This document shows positions 51,252 to 58,622 of a DNA stretch of 64,000 nucleotides, in pieces. This stretch comes from Phytophthora colocasiae (lineage: Eukaryota; Oomycota; Peronosporomycetes; Peronosporales; Peronosporaceae): positions 372,001 through 436,000 of the forward strand of contig JAGKQI010000079.1 in the NCBI GenBank assembly GCA_018806915.1, given 5' to 3'. Position 1 is the stretch's first letter. Each line of letters begins with the position of its first letter. The position numbers and the translations under genes are program-made. Under the pieces are notes generated by a model that was not told where the DNA came from, did not search any database, and saw only the letters and a program-made list of their open reading frames with translations.

Positions 51252-51828
51252 TGTCGCGAGTCGGTCTTGGGCGGGACGGTAGACGCTGCGGGTTACAAGT
51301 AGAACGGAACGGTAGAGCTATAAAAGCGCACCACAAAAAGTAAAGAAAAATATAAAAAGCGATTATTCTTTGACTTGGGGCTTGTGCTGCGGTGCCCAAG
51401 GTAAATTCACGACTGACCTCCACCAGCACGCCCTTCCTTCACTGTTTTCCAACGTCTCACGTCCTCCAGAGTCCTCTTCCTTGTCCTTCCCGGGTCCGTA
51501 CCTCCTCGACGGTACCACTCACCCCTTCCTCACGCATACTCGGGGCGCTGTTAAGCCCAGCGTAGTTCTAGTCCGTGTCTTCCGTCCTTGGCATCAGCTT
51601 ACACGCAACCTGGCGCACGCTCCACGCTCTTTCTTGGCTGCGCAGATCTCGTTTCCTTAGCAATAGCGGCGCGCACTCACCCTCGTGCTGGCTGCGACCG
51701 GGGCCGGCTCGAACAACTCCTCGCCATACATATGGTCTTCCGCAATGCGACGGGTCGTGGATCGGGTTTGAGAGGGGGAACGGTCGGGACCGTACCCGAG
51801 ACGGTGGCCACCGTTCTCACTCGGGACA
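51252..51828 (-). repeat. E2 3' LTR (copy B)
   Basis: 577 bp in the orientation of copy C. The membrane-protein ORF ends inside it at 51657. The minus-strand purine tract CGGGGAGGA lies next to it (51829-51838). Confidence 0.93.
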
Positions 51829-52877
51829 TCCTCCCCGACTGAAACTCGACGCCCACGTCGAGCGGCTCGCTCTCGAGCAGCAGCAGCGAGCTCGTCCCTT
51901 TGCACTTGTTCCTTCAGCTCCTGTCTCTCGGCTTCCCACTTCCGACCGAGATTCACGCGAGGTCTAGGACCTACGCAACCGTCTTGACGCCAGAACGCTT
52001 CACTCAGACGCTCGGCCTGCTCTTGATCTTTCAGATCCTTGACCCACTGGGCGTAACGGTCCCCAGCCATTTCAAAAGGCGTCAGACCTCCTGAAGACGC
52101 TTCGTAATAACGGAGAGCCCTACTCGCAAAACCCACGACGACGACAGCACCGCTCACTCTTATTGTATCATAGTCGAACACGAACCCGTCCTCGGACGCT
52201 AAGCCACCGTCCGCCAAGGCGTAGTTCAGGACGGTTAGGAGCACTCCGACCCCCGACACTCCATAACAGGCCCACTCCAACAGTTCGTATACGTACACAA
52301 CCGTGTAAAACACAGCGTATAGCGTCAGCGACGTAAAAGCCCAGAACCCACGACCGGCACAGCACGCTCTATCAACCGTTCTCCGGCACTCCACTTGCGA
52401 ACCGTTCCAGTATTTCACGGAGGAACGGCAGCCTAGTTCCAAGACGTCCGGTACGAACACGCACCACAGGGCATGGAAAGCCTCCAACCACTTGTACAGC
52501 AGGCGTCCCAGGCCGTGTAAATGTTCATCTCTAACTTCCAGTATAGTCAATGGTGCCAGCCACAAAGCTTCGTACATCTTCCACCGACGCTCGGACGGAG
52601 AGTTGTGAAGAAGCACGCTCCGACTAACAACCCGGCGGTAGCTCTTGATGCTTTCCTTGGCGATATCGGCCCACTTGTACGAGAAACAGAAAGCCGTCCA
52701 TCCCAACCGCGCCACTATGTTCCAAAGGGGCTTGGTAATCAACCAGAGGAGCACACCCCCGAGCGCCCACAGCAATCCTAACCAGTGGTAGCGAACGAGG
52801 TGCCACACCAGCACAGTAGACGAGCGTACCATCCACAGACACCATTCCATAACTTCCTCAGTCGAGTCGTCCTCCAT
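51657..52877 (-). CDS. E2 multi-span membrane protein (env-position ORF)
   Basis: 406 codons from the ATG at 52877. Hydrophobic spans: WLGLLWALGGVLLWLITKPL near the N-terminus; CCAGRGFWAFTSLTLYAVFY and YGVSGVGVLLTVLNYAL in the middle; and IRVSGAVVVVGFASRAL. A charged tail of about 130 residues follows. The last roughly 57 codons lie within the 3' LTR. Homologous in position and in its first spans to E1 34801-36021. There is no N-terminal signal peptide or furin-like site. It could be an envelope analogue, a membrane anchor for particles or a captured host gene. Confidence 0.65.
   Translation of the reverse strand: MEDDSTEEVMEWCLWMVRSSTVLVWHLVRYHWLGLLWALGGVLLWLITKPLWNIVARLGWTAFCFSYKWADIAKESIKSYRRVVSRSVLLHNSPSERRWKMYEALWLAPLTILEVRDEHLHGLGRLLYKWLEAFHALWCVFVPDVLELGCRSSVKYWNGSQVECRRTVDRACCAGRGFWAFTSLTLYAVFYTVVYVYELLEWACYGVSGVGVLLTVLNYALADGGLASEDGFVFDYDTIRVSGAVVVVGFASRALRYYEASSGGLTPFEMAGDRYAQWVKDLKDQEQAERLSEAFWRQDGCVGPRPRVNLGRKWEAERQELKEQVQRDELAAAARERAARRGRRVSVGEDVPSENGGHRLGYGPDRSPSQTRSTTRRIAEDHMYGEELFEPAPVAASTRVSARRYC
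51829..51838 (-). other. E2 polypurine tract
   Basis: Minus-strand TCGGGGAGGA directly before the 3' LTR, equivalent to the E1 tract at 34948-34958. Confidence 0.72.
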
Positions 52878-53135
52878 GCCGACACCAATTGCAAAGTGCT
52901 TAGCAGTTCCATATAGCTTCTCCGTTCCGCTAGTCCGTGGTCAACAATCTCAATTAGATGTGTACCGTGTCCCACATCACTCAATTGTCAGATCCGGTTC
53001 TTTCCTCTAAATTTCCTGGTCCTCAACTGGCGTATCAACCGCAGTCTCGCGACATCAATCACAGAGGCAGGGCATCAGGCGTCTCACTCGTCAGTCCCGC
53101 ATTCGCCTCCAGTCTCCAAAGTTACCCCCGCCACC
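52878..53135. promoter_or_regulatory. E2 internal divergent promoter region
   Basis: 258 bp between two opposite start codons, in the same layout as E1 36022-36348. CACTCAATTG near 52976 resembles an initiator-type TCAWT motif. Little direct sequence identity to E1 is apparent. Confidence 0.4.
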
Positions 53136-54104
53136 ATGCCGAAATCCCCAGAATCAAACAAGGACGCCATCGTTGGTCGTCTCCGCGCCCGCCTGGACAC
53201 CATGGCCAAGTCCAGCGGCGCCGACAAGTCTCTCGCCGCCCAAGTGGACTTCTACACGCAGTTCCGTTCCCTCCTAGCCATCAACGACGCTTCCACAGGC
53301 CTTGAAGCCCTCGACAACCTCGCTCTCTCCATTGTTACTGCTGACGGGACGGTTCCTTCCGTTCTTAGTGAAGTAGTAACGCTCCTACCCGCTCCGGACT
53401 CCATGCGTTCAGGCAGTCCTCCGCCACATTCTCTCTTCAATCCGTCCTCCTCGTCCAAGCGTCCAGCCACCCGAGGCTCCTCCAAGTCCAGCCCTCCAGC
53501 CAAGAAGCAACGCACCAGCAGCTCGTCATCTCCATCTCCCGCGCCCAGCAAACTGGCTTACAAGTTTGAGTTGCCGCGCGACATTCCCAAGCCCATCAAG
53601 AACGACATTAACAAGATCCTCACGGAGGCTACCGAGCGTGGCAAGGCTCCGTTCCGTCTCGCGTATCCATGGTCCCAGCAGCGCGCCTGGTACGACCCCA
53701 GCGAGTACCCCGACCTCTACCTCTCGCACTACCGTTTCTGGATGAGACACCGCTCCGTCTTCTTCGACTGCGCGCTGTACGCGCCCACCGACAAGGCCGG
53801 CGCCCGGCGCAAACAGAAATACGCCGCCGTTCAAGCTCGGCTTCGTTTCATCAGCAAGAACATCGAGACCTTCGGCTACTACGACTTCCTCGACCGTCTT
53901 GAGAACGGCACCCACGACACGCTCATGTGGTACGGGGGCAAGGCCGCCACTCACTCAGCTGCAGCCGCTAAGGCCCAGTCCGACTCCTCCGCCCCAGCTC
54001 AATCCGACCTCGCAACACTCTTCCGCCGTGACCGTTCGCGATATGAGCGTACCGTCGCTCGACCCTCTCTCTGTGGACGAAGACGGCTACTCATCCGTCC
54101 CTGA
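53136..54104 (+). CDS. E2 antisense gene, part 1 (novel conserved protein)
   Basis: 322 codons with a strong start context (GCCACCATGC). The homologue is E1 36349-37365. The N-terminal conserved block includes LLAINDASTGLEALDNLALS. A Ser/Pro-rich linker with PAKKQRTSSSS could carry a nuclear signal. The second block at about 137-260 has FRLAYPWSQQRAWYDPSEYP, RFWMRHRSVFFDCALYAP, RLRFISKNIETFGYYDFLDR and TLMWYGGKAA. The last residues run out of frame with part 2, which overlaps it in +1. No similarity to a known family is recognised. Confidence 0.6.
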   Translation: MPKSPESNKDAIVGRLRARLDTMAKSSGADKSLAAQVDFYTQFRSLLAINDASTGLEALDNLALSIVTADGTVPSVLSEVVTLLPAPDSMRSGSPPPHSLFNPSSSSKRPATRGSSKSSPPAKKQRTSSSSSPSPAPSKLAYKFELPRDIPKPIKNDINKILTEATERGKAPFRLAYPWSQQRAWYDPSEYPDLYLSHYRFWMRHRSVFFDCALYAPTDKAGARRKQKYAAVQARLRFISKNIETFGYYDFLDRLENGTHDTLMWYGGKAATHSAAAAKAQSDSSAPAQSDLATLFRRDRSRYERTVARPSLCGRRRLLIRP

Positions 54105-54750
54105 TCTTCTCGAGCAGACTCAAGCACTGGACCCCACTCGCCGACCCCATCTCCGCCTCTCCGACGTTGCCTTGGCTCGCATCGTGCTTGACGTCAACGG
54201 AGGATCTCCTCCGACCGCAAGTTGGGTCGGCAACCGGTCCAGCGGCGTCTGGAAGCGCCTCCTCTCCGACCGTACCCTCCGTCCCGTCCAGATCGACGTG
54301 GCCAAGCGTGTCCTGAACGGTACGCACACCGTGGACTTTGACGACAAGCCGTTCAAGCTCTCCGATCTAGGTGACGACGACTCCGATTACGAAGACGAAG
54401 ACACTGGAGCGCCCACGATTCTTCCTCCGTCCCCGCCCATCGACGGAGCTTACCCAGCCGAAGACTCCGACCAAGAAGAAGGCTCCGACGAAGAACAAGA
54501 GGACCCTTCCCAAGAAGACGAAGAAGAAGACGAAGAAGAAGATAAGGAGACAAGCGACGGCCCCGACGACGACAAGTCCAGCGATTACCACGGCTCCGAC
54601 GAAGACAAGCCTCGCTCCACCAAGAAGGATGACAAGTCCAAGAAGTCGTCCCCCGAAGACAAGAAGCCCTCGTCCGAGTCGAAGAAGACGGGTGGCTCAC
54701 CATCTAGCGCCACCGCCGCTTCCCCCGCAGCCTCGCCTTCCACCAAGTAA
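54043..54750 (+). CDS. E2 antisense gene, part 2 (+1 frame, acidic tail)
   Basis: 235 codons from an ATG at 54043 that overlaps part 1 by 62 bp; the frame is open from 53899. Residues 1-110 align with E1 part 2 (SSVPDLLEQTQALDP, LSDVALARIVLDVN, VGNRSSGVWKRLLSD). The rest is Asp/Glu/Ser-rich, then Lys/Ser/Pro-rich, so disordered. The frame offset to part 1 is +1, exactly as in E1. It may be expressed separately from its ATG, or as a frameshift or splice extension. Confidence 0.55.
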   Translation: MSVPSLDPLSVDEDGYSSVPDLLEQTQALDPTRRPHLRLSDVALARIVLDVNGGSPPTASWVGNRSSGVWKRLLSDRTLRPVQIDVAKRVLNGTHTVDFDDKPFKLSDLGDDDSDYEDEDTGAPTILPPSPPIDGAYPAEDSDQEEGSDEEQEDPSQEDEEEDEEEDKETSDGPDDDKSSDYHGSDEDKPRSTKKDDKSKKSSPEDKKPSSESKKTGGSPSSATAASPAASPSTK

Positions 54751-54934
54751 CATCCACATTTCGCGCGCGCCATTCAGCTCTCTCTCTTTTCGGGTTTCTT
54801 TTTCCATAACAGCGCGTCACTAATCTCATTATCCAACATGCAATTCCACCTTCCAACCGTTCCCTTCAAGCGTTCTGTTCTCTTCATTGCCCTTAGCGTC
54901 CATTTCACTTAGGGTATTGCAGGTGTGAGGTCTG

Positions 54935-56458
54935 CTAAGCCAGCAGCAAGTCGTCCTCGTTGGCTTCAGCATTAGCCTCCTCCAACCGAGGACTCCGGCG
55001 CCACTCTGGCAAACCCTTCTTTCTTCTTTCTGCCTGCTCATAGGCGTCCACTAGGGGACGGTACTCAGGCATGAGCTCCGACCTAGGGACCCAAAACGTC
55101 TCGTAGCTCGCCGTCAACACCAAGTACTCGACCACTCTGTCCACTGTACGCTTTGCCACCACTTCGAGTAACGGAGAATCTACTCCTGCGAGAACGGTAT
55201 CGCTCCCGGCGACAGTTAATCGTTCCGCGAAGCTAGAATGGGGCAAATCTTCTTCCTCCAGCGGTCCGTCCTCCGCAGGTTCTCCGTCCCCTCCTAGCCC
55301 TTCGGGGACCTCGTCCAGGAACGGACGCGTCCACTTGCCACGGTACTTCTTCAAGCGGTTCACATTGACCGTGACTACCCGGCTCGGATGAGTAGGGATA
55401 GCAACCCGGTACGCATTGTCATTCACTTTCTCGACAACACGGTACGGTCCGTGCCATGCAAACGCTAGTTTCTTCGTTCGTGCCTCACCTCGCTTCGCCC
55501 TAAACAACTGGAACACCCACACTGGGTCGCCGTCCTCGTAAACCACCGGCACTTGACCGCCTAACCGACGCTCATGACGGTCCTGGGCCTTCACCAACTG
55601 ACGCTCCACCAGGAGCCGCGAGTTTCTCAGAGAACGGTGGAGTTCCCGACGGTACAGTGCCACCTCGTCACTTTTCCATTTCTTCCCCAAATTCAAAAAT
55701 GCCACATCCAGAGGCAACACAGGGTCACGACCATACAACGAGAAGAAAGGAGAGTCGCCCAACGCCTCATGGTAGGCCGTTCTATAGGCGAACAGCACTC
55801 TAGGGAGGTACAGATCCCAGTCCGTCTGTGCCTCGTTGACATGCATCCTTAGCATGCCCAGTAGTGTTCCGTTGAACCGTTCCACTAACCCCTGAGTCTG
55901 GGGATGGTACGCAGCCCCAAACAACTTCTTAATCCCCAAAATCTGGTAGAAGGACTTCGCGATCTCCGACGTGAAATTCGACCCTTGGTCACTCAGCAAC
56001 CGTGACGGCACACCGTGCCGCGCGACCACTCCATTAATCATTGCTTCCACAAAAGTCATCGAGTCCAACCGTTCTACCGCGAACGCTTCCGCCCAACGCG
56101 TGAAGTAGTCCACAAACACTAGGATATTCTTGTTCCTTCTCTCGGTCCTTGGTAACGGTCCCACGGCGTCGACCACTAACAGCGAGAACGGTCCGTTAAG
56201 GTCCGTTACCGGCATCCTTTGCATCTGGCCAGCTCTCCACGGTCTAGCCCCTTTACCGCTCCCACAAGTATTGCATTCCCGCACGTACTCCGCTACATCC
56301 TTCCTCCATCCTGGCCAGAACGCGTGTCTCCTCACCTTCTCTAGCGTCTTCGTCAGGCCCAAGTGCGACGACAAGACGTCCGCATGACAGTAGTGGAGGA
56401 CGGTTTCCATGTAAGGCACGGGGACCACTGGCACGGTCAACGACCGTGCTGGCCCCAC
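54935..56458 (-). CDS. E2 integrase with degenerate chromodomain
   Basis: 507 codons. HHCC zinc region (HYCHADVLSSHLGLTKTLEK ... CNTCGSGKG); first catalytic Asp in LLVVDAVGPL; second in LLSDQGSNFTSEI; Glu in QTQGLVERFNGTLL. GPY/F module: LAFAWHGPYRVVEKVNDNAY. Near the end, LLEVVAKRTVDRVVEYLVLT and ASYETFWVPRSELMPEYRPL look like a chromodomain with a changed aromatic cage. Its first residues are out of frame with RNase H upstream (frame change near 56455). The stop is 184 bp from the convergent antisense gene. Confidence 0.87.
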   Translation of the reverse strand: MGPARSLTVPVVPVPYMETVLHYCHADVLSSHLGLTKTLEKVRRHAFWPGWRKDVAEYVRECNTCGSGKGARPWRAGQMQRMPVTDLNGPFSLLVVDAVGPLPRTERRNKNILVFVDYFTRWAEAFAVERLDSMTFVEAMINGVVARHGVPSRLLSDQGSNFTSEIAKSFYQILGIKKLFGAAYHPQTQGLVERFNGTLLGMLRMHVNEAQTDWDLYLPRVLFAYRTAYHEALGDSPFFSLYGRDPVLPLDVAFLNLGKKWKSDEVALYRRELHRSLRNSRLLVERQLVKAQDRHERRLGGQVPVVYEDGDPVWVFQLFRAKRGEARTKKLAFAWHGPYRVVEKVNDNAYRVAIPTHPSRVVTVNVNRLKKYRGKWTRPFLDEVPEGLGGDGEPAEDGPLEEEDLPHSSFAERLTVAGSDTVLAGVDSPLLEVVAKRTVDRVVEYLVLTASYETFWVPRSELMPEYRPLVDAYEQAERRKKGLPEWRRSPRLEEANAEANEDDLLLA

Positions 56459-57972
56459 CAGGCGGGTAAATTAACACGCCGTGTCAACATGCCGTCCTCG
56501 ACAGCGTATCTAGGCCCCATCTGTACTACACGAGCACGCAGGTACGGATCAAGCGGAAGCGCTCCGTCCTTCAGGTAGGCCACCAAAGCTCGCACCCACG
56601 AAATTTTCTGCTGTTCGGCCACGAACTGGTCGCGGTTCAGACCGAACCTATCCAAAGAAGACCTCGCGCGTTCCCCATCCTGCTCAACCTCAGCTTCCTC
56701 CCTCAACTCCTCGTGCGGCGGATCGTCTACGTGTCCGTCCGCCTGCTCTCCTACGGCCGCTCCGTCCATTTCATCGAAATCCGGCTCACCGTCCTTCTGC
56801 TCACCGTCCTCTGTCCCCCCGTAGTCAACATCACCGTCCAATTCGTACGGCTCCCCGACTGAAGGCGGAAGCGCGTCTCCGTCTTTCGGATTCAGCAGGT
56901 CCTGTATCGTCAGAGCAGCCACTCGCCCCCTTGGCAGCCTCGAGAGACCATCCACGTGACCTAGCGACGTCCCAGGCTTGTGATGAACCTGGAACTGCAG
57001 GCTCGACAGCTCCATCGCCCACCGTGCCAACTTAGCGTTTGAGGTACGGTTCCCAGGACTGAAGATCCACTTCAGGGCCTGGTGGTCCGTGAACAGATCA
57101 AACTCGCGCCGATCCAGGTAGCAGCGGAACTTCCTAGTCGCCCACACTACTCCCCAGCACTCGATCTCAGAGATGCCATCTTGGTTGTTTATCCAGTTCT
57201 TTTGCGACCCCGTGAGCAACTTGCTCGCGTAGGAGACGGCACGGTCACGACCGTCCACTTCTTGCATGAGGCAAGCTCCAACAGCGTACCGTGACGAGTC
57301 GACATACAACTTGAACCGCTTCTGACTGTCCGGGTACACCAGAATCGGTGGCTTCATAAGGGCACGTTTGAGCTGCCTAAAGGCAGACTCACAGTCCTCC
57401 GTCCACACGAACGGTGCATCCTTTACTTTCAACCGTTCCAAGGGCGCCGAAATCGAGGCGTACCCCGGGATGTAGCGTCGAAAGTAGCTAGTCAGTCCGA
57501 GAAACGAGCGAATCCCATGTAAGTCCACTGGTCTCCTCACATTCAGCACAGCCTTCACCTTCTCGGGGTTAGGAAGGACGCCCGAGGGCGTGACGATGTG
57601 TCCTAGGAACGCCACTTGGCTCCGTCCCCAGTGACACTTCTTCATTTTGAGCTTGAAGCCCGCCTCCCTCAACCTCGTCAGGACTTGGCGAACGCGTAAC
57701 AGGTGCGTCGGGAAGTCCTTGCTGAACACTACGCAATCGTCCAAATAAACTAGGCACACTCGCCACTTCAAATCCACTAGAACCGTCTCCATCAACCGTT
57801 CGAACGCGGGTACAGCGTTACAGAGGCCAAAAGGCATAACGAGCCATTCGAAGAGGCCGTATTTGCACGTGAAAGCCGTCTTTGATACACTGTCCCGCGC
57901 CATCGGTACGTTCCAATACCCGGATGCGATGTCCATGGTCGAAAACAACTGGGCACCCCCGAGCACGTCCAA
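56437..57972 (-). CDS. E2 reverse transcriptase (main part) and RNase H
   Basis: 511 codons. FSTMDIASGYWNVPMARDSV, FEWLVMPFGLCNAVPAFERL, and the catalytic CLVYLDDCVVFSKDFPTHLL. RNase H: KLYVDSSRYAVGACLMQEVD, SEIECWGVVWATRKFRCYLD and FTDHQALKWIF. An acidic linker (DGDALPPSVGEPYELDGDVD) leads toward integrase. The N-terminal side is cut from the rest of RT by a 1-bp-type deletion near 57973. Confidence 0.87.
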   Translation of the reverse strand: MDVLGGAQLFSTMDIASGYWNVPMARDSVSKTAFTCKYGLFEWLVMPFGLCNAVPAFERLMETVLVDLKWRVCLVYLDDCVVFSKDFPTHLLRVRQVLTRLREAGFKLKMKKCHWGRSQVAFLGHIVTPSGVLPNPEKVKAVLNVRRPVDLHGIRSFLGLTSYFRRYIPGYASISAPLERLKVKDAPFVWTEDCESAFRQLKRALMKPPILVYPDSQKRFKLYVDSSRYAVGACLMQEVDGRDRAVSYASKLLTGSQKNWINNQDGISEIECWGVVWATRKFRCYLDRREFDLFTDHQALKWIFSPGNRTSNAKLARWAMELSSLQFQVHHKPGTSLGHVDGLSRLPRGRVAALTIQDLLNPKDGDALPPSVGEPYELDGDVDYGGTEDGEQKDGEPDFDEMDGAAVGEQADGHVDDPPHEELREEAEVEQDGERARSSLDRFGLNRDQFVAEQQKISWVRALVAYLKDGALPLDPYLRARVVQMGPRYAVEDGMLTRRVNLPAWWGQHGR

Positions 57973-58622
57973 ATGTCATCGATCAACGGCATCGGGTAAC
58001 AGTCCTTCACCGTTACTGCGTTCAACTTGCGGTAATCTATACAGAATCGGATACCACCGTCCGGTTTCCTTATCATGAGAACGGGGCTAGCCCACGGACT
58101 GTTCGATGGACGGATCAGTCCCGCGTCCAAATACTGCTGTATCTCCGCTTCCATCACTTCTCCTTCCGCTACGGATACACGGTACGGTTGCTGTTTGATG
58201 GGCCGACTATCGCCCGTGTCAATCTCGAAGTGTAGCAGTTCCGTCCGTCCCGGCATCGCCGAAGACTCGACAAACAGGTCACTGAAATTGTCCAGCTCTG
58301 CTTCAAATATCCGCTTCTGTTCCTCCGTCAACCTCGACTGCGAAAAGTCAGCCTTGACCGTGGCTTTGTCAGGCGGCACTTCCGGCCGAGACTTCCGTTC
58401 CTTCTCAGCAATCTGTTCTTTAGGCGCTCCTGTCGCGGACTGCACTCGACCGTCCGTTTCCGTTGTCTCCGGGTTCCTCGGTACCGCTCCATCCTTCGTC
58501 TGCATCTGGCCGAAAGCCGACTCCGGAACGACCGAAGCGCACGCAACCGGCGTACCACGGCGAATCCACCGTTCCTCTGTAGATGCGTTACAGACTTCAA
58601 CTATGACTTGACTGTCCTCCAC
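57792..58622 (-). CDS. E2 reverse transcriptase (N-terminal part)
   Basis: The protein-like part is about 57975-58622: VIVEVCNASTEERWIRRGTP (matching E1 VVVEVCNAST), DLFVESSAMPGRTELLHFEI, PYRVSVAEGEVMEAEIQQYL, and SPVLMIRKPDGGIRFCIDYR to CYPMPLIDDI. After that the frame is lost and the last 50 residues are meaningless. It is in a different frame from protease upstream (break near 58615). Confidence 0.8.
   Translation of the reverse strand: MEDSQVIVEVCNASTEERWIRRGTPVACASVVPESAFGQMQTKDGAVPRNPETTETDGRVQSATGAPKEQIAEKERKSRPEVPPDKATVKADFSQSRLTEEQKRIFEAELDNFSDLFVESSAMPGRTELLHFEIDTGDSRPIKQQPYRVSVAEGEVMEAEIQQYLDAGLIRPSNSPWASPVLMIRKPDGGIRFCIDYRKLNAVTVKDCYPMPLIDDIWTCSGVPSCFRPWTSHPGIGTYRWRGTVYQRRLSRANTASSNGSLCLLASVTLYPRSNG

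Noticed and set aside
51370..51660. Repeated 96-codon ORF (MTWGLCCGAQGKF...) present in all three E2 LTRs
   Set aside because: It lies wholly in LTR sequence, is antisense to the element, and recurs only because the LTRs are copies. No domain.
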